DNA from: Coprinus comatus
Taxonomy: Eukaryota > Basidiomycota > Agaricomycetes > Agaricales > Agaricaceae
Direction of reading: 5' to 3'
Assembly (NCBI GenBank): GCA_034638255.1
Contig: JAWPGT010000009.1
Coordinates: forward strand, 372,001 to 436,000
Length of the DNA stretch: 64,000 nt
Shown one piece after another: positions 22,627 through 35,291 of the stretch. Position 1 is the first letter of the stretch, and each line of letters starts with the position of its first letter. The notes below the pieces were generated by a model. It had not been told where the DNA came from. It saw only the letters and a list, made by a program, of their open reading frames with translations, and did not search any database. The translations under genes were made by a program, and so were the position numbers.

Positions 22627-23996
22627 TTACTTGCAAACATCATAGCACTTGAGCGTCTCCCACATATCAGCATTATATTTATACTGTTGTTTGAGCATAT
22701 CATCAATGTTTGTCGTCTGAATGGTACCGTGCATCAGATTTAGATATTCCATACAAAAGGTACTCAGTCACTTACCGCTGGCTTGGTCATTCCGAAATCA
22801 ATTGGATTGGCTGTTGAAATCGCTCCCGATTCATTCACAAGCCACTGTATAATAATCACTTGTAAGTAAACGGATTATATAGTATAGATCTATTGCGCTT
22901 ACATTTCCGGGGTGATTATCACCATGCACGAAACCAGATGGAACCATCTTTTCTAGTTGGGCCTTGATCACTTTCCTAGCAGCCGCCATATCGTCTTCAC
23001 AAGCCTTCTTGGTAGCAAACTTGGTAGTATCCTTAACCCAACGGAACCATATTTCTCCTCCCGAAGCACCTTTTGTGATCAACCAGGCATAACTGGTGGC
23101 AGTACCTTCACTAGAAGCAACGAACAAGCCGTTTCCAAGAGCTTTAGAGGCTGCCTCGGTATGCTTGACCTCATCAGCGAAGCCCTTTGGTGCGGCTCCC
23201 TTTGCCTTGGGTCGTTTGGCGTATGTTCCACCACTGGCTTTGAATGTCTACAAATAATCATGATAATAAATCAATATATACGACTAGAAATGGTTGATTA
23301 ATTAATGACTTACCACATCACCACCTTGACCTGATACCTCATCCGCTAGCGTGTAAGACTTGCCATCCACCGTAATAGCTTAGTATCCACATGTCAGTGT
23401 GACACAGATGCAAAAGAAAGTACTAAACTCACTTTTACCGGTAGTATCTCTTCCATATAGAGATCGAGTCTTCTTCTTGGGAGTGGTACTGCCACCGCCA
23501 CTATAACTGCCTCTCTTACTCGTGAGGGTCTTGCATTTCTTCTTGTCTGTAGGTTTCTTGTTGTCGGCAGGTGGCTTCTTGTTATCTGCAGGTGGCTTCT
23601 TATCGTCTGCAGGTGGCTTCTTATCGTCTGCGGGGGGTTTCTTGTTGTCTGCAGGAGGTTTCTTGTTGTCCGCAGGAGGAGCTGGAGCTGGAGCTGGAGT
23701 TGACGGTTTCTTCGCTCTTGTATCCAACTCTCGTTCCTCGAGGTCATCATACAGACCTCGTGCATAAAGCTCGTCATCCTCGAATGACCTCTCTTCATAG
23801 AGGTTACTATAATCGCGGGCTTCAAGATCATATCCTTCGTAATCACGTTCAACAAGATCCATGTTGTCCAAGTCCTAATTCTTTCATCAATATCATTATT
23901 CATGATATATGAATACAAAGTGCGTACCAAGGGCAATGCAACAGTAGACTTGGCGAGCGCAAAGGCGAGAACGACAAAAGAGGCAGAGAATTTCAT
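22627..23996 (-). CDS. secreted compact kinase-like protein, copy 2
   Basis: Paralogue of the gene at 15171-16509 with the same six-exon layout and splice sites. The signal peptide is identical (ending STVALP), the Tyr/Asp-rich segment is nearly identical, and the Pro-rich linker has six PPADNKK/PPADDKK units instead of five. The kinase-like core is conserved: YAKRPK, FADEVKHTEAA, SYAWLITKG, GFVHGDNHPGN and PIDFG. The stop codon differs (TAA against TAG) at the same position after KCYDVCK. Silent and conservative changes dominate, suggesting that both copies are kept by selection or are recent. It is probably expressed from the duplicated upstream region at 24000-24560. Confidence 0.8.
23537..23690 (-). 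repeat. 21-bp coding repeats, six PPADNKK units
   Basis: Same heptad-coding array as in copy 1 but with a second PPADDKK unit, so the array differs by one 21-base unit between the paralogues and stays in frame. Confidence 0.9.
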
Positions 23997-25105
23997 GATG
24001 ATTTCGTGAGTATAAAAGCTATGGAACGTTTAGCACGACTACAACAACCAAAAGTCGGGCGTACGTACTGTGATAAGTTGAAGTGTTGTGTTTGTAGTGT
24101 TGAGTAGAGTAGTTACAGGACCAGCCGAATAACTCTGTGAAAAACATGGTTATTCAAGGAATGCAATGAAGAGGAGAGAGCCAAGTAAGTGCTTACTTGT
24201 TGTAGATTTGAAATGCACCGGGCACTGAAGACTCCAAGTTGAACATCGTAGGCTTTTATACCCCTACGCACCAAAACACCATCTTACTAATGATACACCG
24301 GCAGGCGCCTGGAACATATCATGCAATGGAGATTCGGATATAGAAAAGATGGAGATATCGTAGTCTTGGTTTACCGATACGCGTTCAGTACAAAGCACTG
24401 GTGTTGATCATTGTTGTCAGCGTTCATTAATCATTAACATTGAACAACTGTAACAGTGTCAGATCACTATGCAACATCCATGCTAAATTTAGCCCACCAC
24501 GTTGATCGTCACTCAAATTGGAAACTCAAAACACATCTTTTATAACCGGTTTCTGATAGTCCATTGCGAATGGGTCAAGGATGTCGAAGTCACGAGGATA
24601 ACTAAGTCACAAAATGTTAGTGAACTCTCAAAACTCAGAAACGCGACAGATCTATTAACACAATATTTGAAATATTGAACGTTTAAATTTCATCGATGCG
24701 GCAGTTGTTTCGGGTTACATATGCCACTAGCACAGAAAAAATGATTATGATTTTCCTCAGTATATTTTATCTTCGGAGTATATTTGTTCCTAACCCCCAG
24801 CTGTCAGCGTTACAGTTGCGTCTGACTTGCATCATGATTCAAATATTCTCAAGTTTGAGATATACGATAATTGAATTTGAGAAACGATGGGTCCATCAAA
24901 TTGATTGTCGAGTAATACAGTACACTATGTACCTAGTGATACCTACACATTGTAGCCTTTAACACAACACCGAACTTAATAAGTAGTAAGGCAAACGCTT
25001 ACCGTTCTCGTAAATACTACATATCAAAAATTAAACGAAAGCGTTTTGGATCTCTGGAAGACTGGTACACGATCAACGGCCCAAGTGTTAACTTTGTTTC
25101 ATGTT
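23997..25105. other. upstream region of kinase-like gene 2
   Basis: Closely matches 16510-17500, with small insertions and deletions, and so belongs to the segmental duplication. It includes the presumed promoter of kinase-like gene 2. Open frames are short and have no motif. Confidence 0.5.
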
Positions 25106-25393
25106 TTAGAAATCATTTGAGTCCACAATTCCAGGAACCCCCTCAACTTGAGCTTGAGTTTTTTTGGTTCTTGACACTTGGCATTTGGTATGTAAGCTTC
25201 GAATGTACATGGAATCCCTCGTAACCTTGACTGGTATCTCAGGTAACCTAGTTAATAGAACATAAAACGTGTCAGATATACTAAAATCTACATGCACCGG
25301 TGGTTGTTCAATATGAATAATTCGAGAACGCCACCTGTAACTTGAAGCTTGGGGGCTAGTAACAACACTTGACTTAAATTTCACAAAATCCAA
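25106..25393 (-). pseudogene. degenerate fragment, unknown gene (right copy)
   Basis: A 95-codon minus frame includes VHVDFSISDTFYVLLTR and corresponds to the fragment at 17560-17830. It starts and ends without a convincing start, splice partner or family motif. It is best read as debris at the edge of the duplicated block. Confidence 0.35.
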
Positions 25394-26488
25394 GGATTCC
25401 CAAATAACTTGCTTGTTTCAATTTCAAGTCTATATCAAAAAAGAGGGTAAAATCAAAAAATGCCAAATGATAGTGTAATTGCAAAAAAGAAAGGAAAAGA
25501 AAAGAAGAGGATAAAACGAATGTTGTCATTTAAGTAAAAGAGAGAAAACCAGAAAACATACAACAACGAAAGCAGAAGATAAAAAGGAAGGTATGTGGAT
25601 AACGACTGTAATTTTAATCTGTCCAAAAACAAAAAACGCAAACGAAAAAGAAAACGGAATAACGAGTAACGAGAGACATTATCTTAATCATTAATGCGAG
25701 AAACCAAAACCTTAACTTAAAGAAGGGAAGATAGAGAGAGAGGATAAAGAAAAAGAAAGGGAGGGAACAGAAAAAGAGAGAGTGGAACAGACGGGAACCA
25801 AACTAAAAGTCCCTTACCTGATATATCTGGTATAACGTGTATAAATAACAAAAGAAAAGAAAAAGAAAGAAAAAAGAAAGAAAAAACTCGCAACTCAACA
25901 CCTCCAACTTCATTCGTTCTGAATCTCGAGAAGCTCTCGAGGGTATAATCGATCACGAATTCATGAATTCACAAAAACTTGACATTGTTCAAGCCGTAGA
26001 ATATAACGGAGTGTCGTTGCGGATTTTTTTTGTTTGAGGGGCGGCGGGTGGGCTGGGGAAGGTTCTCGTTCTTGTGTTGAAGTATTTTTTAAAACCTTGA
26101 ACGCGTTTTATATTTCTCGAAGAGTTCTCCTTCACGAGGCACAGACATCTGTCATACACGGAAAGAAACAAATCCTTGCAACCAGAGAGGAAAACAAAAT
26201 CAAGATGCAAAAGAGAATGAATGACCCATGGAAGATAAAATCCCAAAGCAAAATTATAATCGTAAAAGCGGGGGACGATTTTAGGAGCCTGAAGGAAAAG
26301 GAAGAAAAAAGAGTGAATGCCAAAAGGATGGATGAAATTCAAATAATCAATGAATAAATAAATGAAACCATCAATCAAAAAAAAAGAAAAACCCAAAACT
26401 CCAAAAACCAAAAGGCTGCCTAATGCCTAACGCGTGACAATCAACAATGTGCCGAGAAATCCACAAAGAGAACAACCACAACCTGCAT
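25394..26488. other. purine-rich intergenic stretch
   Basis: About 1.1 kb dominated by A/G on the plus strand (aaagaaaag-type runs at 25490-25530, 25735-25790 and 25850-25890). The frames found here encode only Phe/Leu/Ser-rich or Lys/Glu-rich low-complexity sequence. It lies 3' of the large gene starting at 31353 and may partly be its 3' untranslated region. Confidence 0.5.
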
Positions 26489-29400
26489 TTAAATCCCAGA
26501 TCTCCAACTGGAAGGTGGTGGCGCCTTTCTATTTTGACCAAGACGTTGTTGAGGTGAAGACGCAGAAGGGTTAATACTAGGTTGACTACTAGTTCTCTGT
26601 CTCAATCCTCTTATCCCATTTCCCATTCCACTACCAGAACCAGAAGATTGACTTGAAGGCATAGGTGGTACAGGTGGTTGATAATAACCACCCAGCATTC
26701 TCGAATTTCTCGAACTCCTATCCCCACCACCACGTCCTCCTCCAACCATATCAGGTCTCAATCTATCCGAAGGACCGTAACTGTCACCACCATACATACT
26801 TCTCGATGAACTCCAATTATTGCCTCCACCTCCACCTCCACCACCTCCATAGTCACTTCTCGAACTACTAATTCCAGCACCAGCACCACCAGCACCACCA
26901 GCACCATAAATCGATCTCGGTCCATTCGGAAATATCGCTGAACCACCTGAAGACCAACCACCCATACCCATACCACCACCCATATTCATACCCATACCCA
27001 TACCATAAGGTGAAACACCGCCCAACATTGAAGCATTAGAAGTAGGACCACCATAAACACTACCACCACCCATAGCCGAACCTCTTTCCCATTCATCTGC
27101 AGCAACGGCCATAGCTTGTTGAGCAACTGCCATTTGATAAGCTTGTTTAGCAAACATCATAGCTTGTTGATGAGCCACCATATAATTAGGATCATTAGGA
27201 GGTGGCATCATGAATTGTTGTGGTGAAATCATTTGTTGAGCTGTGGGTAATTGTGGCTGCTGCTGTTGTTGTTGTGGCCATACACCACCACCTTGCATTG
27301 GAGAACCCCATGCTACGTTTTGGTTTTGAGCGTTAAATGGCATTTGCATTTGCATTGGTGTACCCATTGCCATCATTGGATTTACAGCCGACATTCTTGT
27401 GTTCAAAGCTTGATTAATCGGCATATCCTCATCATCCGATACATTAGGTGTAGGTCCATTGATAATGTTACCAAGCTATAACAACGAAAAGGAAAATCAT
27501 TAGCAACAGAAGAAGAAAAAAGAGGGAGAGAACGAACCTCAATAGCAGCTCTAGCTTCACTTCTCCTCCTCTCTCTTCTCCTAGCTTCAGGATCACTCAA
27601 CTCCACATCCTTAGCACCGCTACCACCGCCTAAACTCTTATTCAACCCAACATCATCTTTAACATCATCACCAAAACTAACACTTCTCCTCTTCGCATGT
27701 CTATCCAATCCTTTTCCTTTCGAACCAACACCAACACCACCACCAAGACCAAGCACATTACCAAGTCCACTAACACCACTCCCTGTACCTGTACCACTCC
27801 CACTATTATTACCACTTCCATGACTACTACCAACATTACTCCAATCTTTACTTCTTCTTTCACCAACAACACCCATTTGAGAAGTTGAAGTTCCAGAACC
27901 ACCTGAAATTCCAATATCACTACCATCTCTAGGTGTTAAAGGTGCTCTACCACTACTCGAATCACCAGTTGAACTAGCTGGACTATCTCTTCTAACGGCA
28001 AACGGTTTCATAGGAATACCAGATTTAGAATATGTTTGTAACTGCGATTGCGGTGATTGTGATTGTGATTGCGATTGTGACTGTGAATTCGAGTACGATT
28101 GGGATTGGGATTGAGAAGTTGGTGAAAGTGTTGAACTTCTTTGTTTTTGCTGCTGCTGCTGCTGTTGTTGGAGATATTGAGAGTTAGAGGAGTTACCTGA
28201 TTTCGTAGGACTATTAGGACTTTGAAGTGTACTTGTTAAACGAGGTCCCGTTCCAACAGTCTTCAACCAATCGTGATCTCGATCCATATTCCCTTTCCCA
28301 TTACCATTACCGCTATCACTACCATGTCCATTCACACTTGAATTTCCTCCTCCTCTAGCCTTCAACTTTGCAAACGAAGAAGTAGAATTTCCAAACGCAT
28401 TACCATTACCACTCCCACTCCCACTCGTATTCGATGTCGTCGCCTTGCTAGTATTAGAAGTCGAATTCGAAATTGGCATAAGAGTACTACTCCTAGGTCT
28501 CACAGTAGGACTTGGAATAGGTACCGACGTTGAACCCGAACCTGTCCCCGAACCCGAACCAGAGCCCGAGCCCGAACCTTCAGATACCTTTTGAATCGGT
28601 GGTCTTGACATGACACTAAAAGAAGGAGCAGGAGCACGTTGTTTGATAGGTATAGGAGCGATTCTACCCGGACTAGCTTCTCTTGAAACTTCAACTTCTT
28701 CTTTCTGTGGGGTATTCTTGGTACGGGTATTGTTATTGTTATTGTTGGTGTTGGTGTTATTCTTCCTCACATCACTTCTTCCTCTATACAAATCATCCGA
28801 ATCTTCATCCGATTCAGAATCAGAATCAGAATCAGAACGAGATGAAGTATCCGAATCATCCAATATATTTCCTTTACCTCCTTTAACTTGAACCTTCATA
28901 GGAACCTTTTTCGTATTCCTAGTTCTACCTCTCTCAACATTCTCGTCCTCATCCTCATCACCTGTACGTGAAATAAAAGCCAAAATCCCATGATCCAAAG
29001 ATTGAATCAAATCTTCATCAGGAGGACTAATTTTCTGAGTCCGAGGTCCATTCGTACTCATACTCGCACTCGTACTCTTAGTAACAAGTGGTGACTTTCT
29101 CGGTGATTGTGATTGTGATTGTGATTCCGGTTGATTCGAACTTGTTCTGTTTGGAGAAGTAACTTGAAGAGGTGTAGATGGTAAATTCTTCCCTTTCCCA
29201 ACATCATCATCCATACTCTCATTCCCAAGCAACTTCCCTTTAGCCAACCTAGCCAATCTTTCCGCAATCATATCTCTTCTTCTTTCAGGACTAACACTTT
29301 GATTTCTCGTATTAGCAGCTTGTTGTATCTGTGTCGTACTCTGAGAAGTTGATGGTGGTTGTGATGGTGGTTGAGATTGAGATGACGGAATATTGATATT

Positions 29401-31353
29401 TGAAGAAGAAAGTTTAGTATCAAGACTGAGATATGCTTGGACCTCCTTAGGCGGTGACGTAGGTGTTACAAATTGCGTAAAACCAGAAGGTGGTACTTTA
29501 CTATGCAAAGCTGCAAGAGGAGGACTAGGTGGATGAATCGAAGTAGGACTTTCCACAAATTGTTGTTGTTGTCCATGCTGCGGTTGTTGTTTCTGATGTG
29601 AGTTTGAAGTTGAAGTCAAACCCGAGTTCAACAATTGATTTCCTAACAATCCACCTTTCGTAAACCCTTCATCCCTACTATTTGATCCAACAGTAGGTTT
29701 CTTTGCTTGAAGTTCATTGATATCAATGAGTGGTTTACGCGCAGCTGGCCTCGTTCCAGTAGCTGTAGTACGTAAACTTGAATTTGATGCAGCTGACATA
29801 GCGCTACCAGGACGACGTGGAGGGACAAGCGAAGCGAGTGGAGCATTATCATCAGATTCCGAATCCGACGTATCACTATCATTTTTATTGGTCGTAGTTG
29901 GTTTGACTGTGCGTTGGGTGATGCTGGATGGATTAGAAGCCATCGATGGGCGATTCAAAGCAAGTGATAGATCTAGAGGAAGAAATAAATCAAAAGGTTA
30001 CTTTTTTTCAAAAAGGAGTCGAAAAAGTTTACCTTGACTGATCTGTGAGTTTGCATTAGCCAGAATACTGGCTCGTCTCGCGGCGGCAGTAGGTGATAAA
30101 GCACTAGTAGAAACACTAGCCCTCGGTCGATTCACATTCGTCCCCAAACTCGGTTGCAGGCGAGGAGTTGGAGAGTTCGACGCGTAATTACTTGATTTAG
30201 CATTAGCAGTATCTCCATGACCCGCTTGTGATCTAGTCGTCGTAAAAAGGTTGGATGAAGCATGAGAATTCGAACTCCCATGGCCTATTTCTGACTTTGC
30301 CTGCCTGGTGCCAACCAATGGACGCTTCCGTTGAGTGATAGTACCGTGCCTTCCCATACCACGTTCATCGTCATCAGAATCATCCTCCTCAGTAGAGGAA
30401 GATTCTTCAGATTCAGAAGTATAACCAACAGCAATGCTAGATGATCGTCGTCTCTGGTCCGGTGCACGTAAATGGGGAGAAGAACGAGCAGTAGGAGGTA
30501 AACGTGGACTTGCTCTCCCACGCTGGGGGTCCTGCAGTAAAGAGCTGGGAGGCTGGAAAGAAGGGGAAGGTGATCGGAATGATGGGACAGGTGAACCAGC
30601 TGTACTCCGACGTGCTTGTGCTTCGCGAAAAGCAGCAACAGAAATTCTCTGGGAAGAGTCAGAGTTGACACTTGCACCACGAGGACGAGCAGGAGGGACA
30701 ACGAGAGATGAGGTAGACGCATTGGGTGACGGCGGACGAAGGTGTCTAAATGACTTGAGATTAAAAGAGTCTGGAGGATCTGGATTTAAGGGTGGTTTTG
30801 GATCCGGAGGATGATTTTTATGTGTGGTCTTTGCCCAGGCAAACAAGGAGTGTTTTCTCTCCTTTGGAGGGGGAGGGGGAGGAGAGGTTGAATAGGAAGG
30901 ACCTGTGCTAGTTGGTAGAGAACGTGTTGAAAGGGCATTATTTGAGTCTTCGTATGCAGCAAACATGGTGGACTTTGAAGGAGGAGGACGGAGGTTAGGG
31001 GCCTCGGAATCTGACGAGGTGAAGCGGTCTGCGTAGGAGAGACGTGGAGGCGACATGGTTTGGGTTACGACCGATGCTGTTGAGTTGTTGACATGCGACT
31101 TTTTCTTGCCAAAGAGTCTCAGCTTGCTGGAAGAAGCATTTGAACTTGTATTTGAGATGGTAGGATAGATCTTCGAGTTTGTGCGTGCAGAGTCGGGATG
31201 GAGGAAACCTGGGGCATTTGGACTTGAAGGCAGAGACTTCTCTGTGGCGACGTTGGAGGATGTGGGGGACGTCACATTGGACTCTTTGTCGCCGTAATTG
31301 CTACGTGCAGAACTTCTGCTTTTCTTGCCGAAAAGCCCACCCAGGAGCTGCAT
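26489..31353 (-). CDS. very large disordered Ser/Pro/Gln-rich protein
   Basis: Three exons: 31353-30033, about 29978-27537, and about 27478-26489. Junctions are QISQ/DLSLALNRP and ARAAIE/LGNIINGP. The product is about 1,580 residues. The N-terminus starts MQLLGGLFGKKSR. The body is almost entirely low complexity: polyproline before KERKHSLFAW, acidic Ser runs (SESEESSSTEEDDSDDD), SQSQSQ tracts, polyglutamine, SGSGSG tracts. A basic segment DRHAKRRSVSFGDDV is followed by a charged helix (SDPEARRRERRRSEARAAIE). The C-terminal part has a distinctive Met/Gln/Ala-rich helix (HQQAMMFAKQAYQMAVAQQA) followed by Gly-rich sequence. No catalytic domain is recognised. The Arg/Lys-Ser clusters look like phosphorylation-rich linkers, so a scaffold role is possible but unproven. 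Confidence 0.8.
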
Positions 31354-31557
31354 GGAGAAACGATGGAGAGATATTCCAGAGACAGGACCACCCCGGCGTG
31401 TCGAGGGATATTGTTGACGAAGAAAACGAGAGAAAACAGAGAAAAGTCCCGAGTTGGGGCGACGAAGAGAAAGGAGAGTTCGGTCTGGGTGGGAATGACA
31501 CCAGCCGCCGGTACAACGCAAAGGCACGTGGTCAACCCAACCCCCTGTCTCTCCATT
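31354..31557. promoter_or_regulatory. divergent promoter region
   Basis: The 204 bp between the start codons of the disordered-protein gene (minus) and the CorA-type transporter (plus) must contain both promoters or 5' leaders. No clear TATA box was seen. Confidence 0.5.
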
Positions 31558-34500
31558 ATGACCTTCACACGACAACTATCAGAAGCTGGCGCAGAGCCAG
31601 GTGTAGACCCAACCCGCGACTCCTCTCTCTTCAAGCAGGACTGCGTAATCGATGTCATTGACTATGACACCGACTCGGTTTTTTTCCAGCGTCTCACAAA
31701 CGCCGATTTCATTAAATTGTTCAAGGATGGACAGGTCGAACACCCGAACATGATTCGCTGGATCAACATCGGTGGAATAGACTGGGACGTTCTCCGCACT
31801 CTTGCTCTCAGATACCGTAAGTCCCCATGTCGCCTTAATTAATTTTAATCCTAATATACACTTTCTGTCTCTCAGACATTCATACCCTCGCACTAGAGGA
31901 TATCCTCCACGAACGAGGAGATGTACAATCTAAGGCTGATTATTATCCGGACCACCTTTTCATCCGAATCCTCTGTCATTCTATCTGTCCAGAACATGAA
32001 CTACATCAAAGCACATCATCACCTCCCGACCCTGAATGCCGACATCAACAATACACTTCCAAATTCGATTCTAGATTTTCTCAACATGACCTTGAACGAA
32101 ATGATAATACTCCAGAGTCAATTCATGTTTCTACATCCAGAACACCTCTTACTGGTAGTCCTTCCGACATACGCAAAAGTCGACTCAATGTATTACAATC
32201 ATTGGAACTCCGCTCACGTCTTACTGGTCTGAGTGGATGGCGCAAAACTGTATGTCACACCTCACCGCCTTGCATTAAATCCTCATTACTTTTATTGCAG
32301 CGAGACGAAGAACAAATCATACGATTACACACTCTAACTGCCAAAGATCGAGTCAACGTCAAACATGAATCTCTATACATCCTTCTCTCACATGATGGTA
32401 TCCCTTTCCTTTTATTATAAACACACGCACTAAAATCTTCATCATTGACAGGGACAGTGATATCAATAACCCCAACAGCTTCTCTCGAATTCACTGAACC
32501 AATAGCAGACAGACTAAACCGTACACAATCAGTCTTAAGAACATCCGAAGACGCGTCCTTACTAGTTCAGGGACTTTTGGATTTAGGCAAGTCACGGCTT
32601 ACTACTACTTTCATCACAAAAGTATCCAAAACACGCCTCCCCCATAAAAACCTTTTCTAATTTTAACACTCCTTCCTACCATCTATCCCTATGACATCAT
32701 CAATGGCATCACATCACATCAACTTATCATTTAACTTACCCGCATATAGTCGTCGACCGAATTCTTGAAGTCGTAGATGAATATCAAGTCAAGCTACATA
32801 AACTCGAACATGACATTTTATTGTATCCTGGTATGGACAATGTCCGTTCTCGTAAGTAAAAATAAATAAATAAAAATGTTTCTCTCAAATAAACTTACTT
32901 ACCGTCTTTTTTTTTAACCCAAATATAGTCCATCTACTTTCCGGAGACCTTACGATGCATAAATTAACATTAGAACCGATCAAAACTATGTTATACAATC
33001 TACGAAGGTATGTATGATATGTCATGCCATGATTTATGATGCATGATGTATGTTATTATAACTGTTACCCTTTCTCATACTTAATTGTTTTAATGAGCGT
33101 AGATATGACATCGATCGATGTATTGCTATGGCAAATCACTTCAAAGCTGTAGAAGCTGAATCATTAGATCATAATTCAAATCCAAACTCGAACTTGAACT
33201 CGAATCCGGATTTTACTAATTCTGATTCTGATTCTGATTCTGACCATGAACATAATGGTATAACCGACACAGCTCTTGGTATTATTGAATCAAGAGGAGG
33301 AGGAAACTTGAACTTTAGTTCTTCTCCTAAAGATTCAGATTCAGAACCACAACAACAACAACAACAACAACAACGACCTGCGGATGTAAGTGGACAAGCT
33401 CGAGGTGACTTTGGCCTTGGTTTAACTACACTATTTAATATGAAACAAAAACATAAACATAAACGGACAATGCAAAATCACAACCATAACTATAACCATC
33501 ATGATCACGACGATCATATTCACGACGATCATATTCCTAACCACGACAATCATATTCTCGACCACAACAACCACAATGATAACGATAAAGATAACGATAA
33601 CAACAACCACGACAACACCAACACCAACACCAATACCAATGAAAACAAACCTAAAAAATCAAAAAAAGAAAAATCAATAGAATCAAAAAGAAATAAAAGA
33701 AAACAAGTGGAAAGAGAAGAAAGATTGAGATGGGAAAGAGGTCAATGTATCATTATAGTCATACTCTTGGAAATGGTGGTGGTAGTGGTGGTGGTGGTTA
33801 TAGATATGGTGGTCATGGTATAGGTGAAGGGGAAATAGGAATTGGAGGAGGAGTTGGAAAAGGTATAGGCGAAGGGGAAGGGGAAGGGGGAGGTGGTGGT
33901 GGTGGTGGAATAGGAGTTGGCGGAGGGGGTGGTTATGGGAAAGTTAAAGGATATTTGAGTTATACGTGTAAAGTTTATTTGGTGAGTTTTTGAAGCATAA
34001 GATGATTTGAGGGGATACTGATGATTAGTTTTTTTTTGGAATTTGTTGAAATTGATTTGGTGAAGGCGGATGTTTATGATCATATGAATTTTGCTTTGAC
34101 TAGTATTGATATGTTTTCTGGGACTTCGGAGAATTTGATTAATTATGCTTTTAATGTGAGTTGTTTTTTATTTTCAATTTATTTCCTCCTTTTGAGTTTT
34201 GTTTTCATGTTCGAATATTGGGTACTGATATCAATTGACATATTATAGAGAGCTTCGTATGATATGAACGTAGTCATGTAAGTAAAAAACCATCGCTACA
34301 TATAATGAAAAAAAAAATGAATACTGACAATGTTGTATTATCAATTTTTTCTTCTCAGGAATCGTTTGACTCTGGTTACGATTATATTCTTACCGATGAC
34401 TTTATTAACTGGATACTTCGTACGTCCTCTCTAACATCCCCATATCCAAAAAAAAAACCATAGCTTATATTATTACTATTACTTGTATAGGGAATGAATT

Positions 34501-34907
34501 TTCAACCGTTTAGAACTTTAGAAGGACAGTCTGAATTCTTGTATGTCCTTCAGTTTCTTAACATCCCTTAACTTTTCTCTCGTTGTTACCTCGAATCCTC
34601 GAATTCTTGAATTCTTGAATCCCCGAGCGACAATTGACGATTTGTTTTTTGGGTTATGTTGTAAAAAAAACAGATTCTGGAAAATCGCAATCCCAGTCAT
34701 AGCAGTTCTTGTTCCTATATTTATGTTTCAAGATTTTAAGAATTTTGCGAGGTATATTAATTGGAAATGGAGATCTCGTAGAGCTGTTCGAGTGAGTCTT
34801 TTTTTCTTTTCTTTTCTTTTCTTTTCTTGTTTTTTTTTTCGGTTCGGTTTGATTTTGATTTTGATTTTTTGGGAATTTGGAATTTGTAGGGAATGAGTCG
34901 AATGTAA
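31558..34907 (+). CDS. CorA-type magnesium transporter, His/Asp-rich insertion
   Basis: Membrane channel of the CorA/Mrs2/Alr family, which carries Mg2+ or related divalent ions. The first exons give the soluble N-terminal domain with HTLALEDILHERGDVQSKADYYPDHLFIRI, then VVDRILEVVDEYQVKLHKLEHD helices. A long variable segment follows: SDSDSDSDHEH, eight glutamines, and a His/Asp/Asn-rich stretch at 33475-33640 (NHHDHDDHIHDDH) before a basic KKSKKEKS segment. An intron at 33747-33823 (or 33741-33823) reconciles the frame with a Gly-rich linker. Then come ADVYDHMNFALTSIDMFSG, TM1 with the signature FGMNF after LTGY, and TM2 (FWKIAIPVIAVLVPIFM). The last mini-exon encodes GMSRM. About nine introns. 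GMN is the family's diagnostic selectivity motif, so the family call is firm; the ion is inferred. Confidence 0.9.
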
Positions 34908-35291
34908 GCATTGTCATATACATTCGTCTTGGTTTTGGTTTTTCTGGAATGGATTCACCATTGGAAAGAGGTTTGGAGGTTTAAAGGGGAAATGGAAAGG
35001 TTTTGAATTATGTTGTACGTTGACCATGACCTAGTGAGGGTCGGAGCTGCGGAGGGTATAAAAAAAGAAACGACTTCAAGAACATTCATTCACATTCTAT
35101 CGTTGTATTCTGTATTGAGTAACAATTGGCATATGTATAGTATCCAAGGCACTTAACATCAACATTGAACGCAAAAAGCAAAATAACAATTATAACAATA
35201 ATGAATATACATTTTTTTTATTACTTGAACCAGTCGTTGCAAACCCTCTACCAAAGAGAGTTAACAGTTATCTCGCCTTCTCATCTCCCTG
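34908..35291. other. intergenic between convergent genes
   Basis: A 384-bp spacer between the 3' ends of the CorA-type transporter and the membrane protein gene to its right. Nothing beyond short open frames and T-runs. Confidence 0.5.

Larger units (their letters stand above)
18845..25393. repeat. tandem segmental duplication, right copy
   Basis: Right partner of the block at 11176-17830, with the same gene order: GTPase, kinase-like gene, upstream region, TFYVLL fragment. It differs by the extra GTPase front module and membrane segments, one more 21-bp repeat in the kinase-like gene, and a shorter spacer between the two genes. Confidence 0.85.

Noticed and set aside
33740..33830. Frameshift in the CorA-type transporter at the (ggt)n tract
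   Set aside because: An intron at 33747-33823 (77 nt) or 33741-33823 (83 nt) with an ag acceptor brings the basic segment and the Gly-rich linker into one frame.
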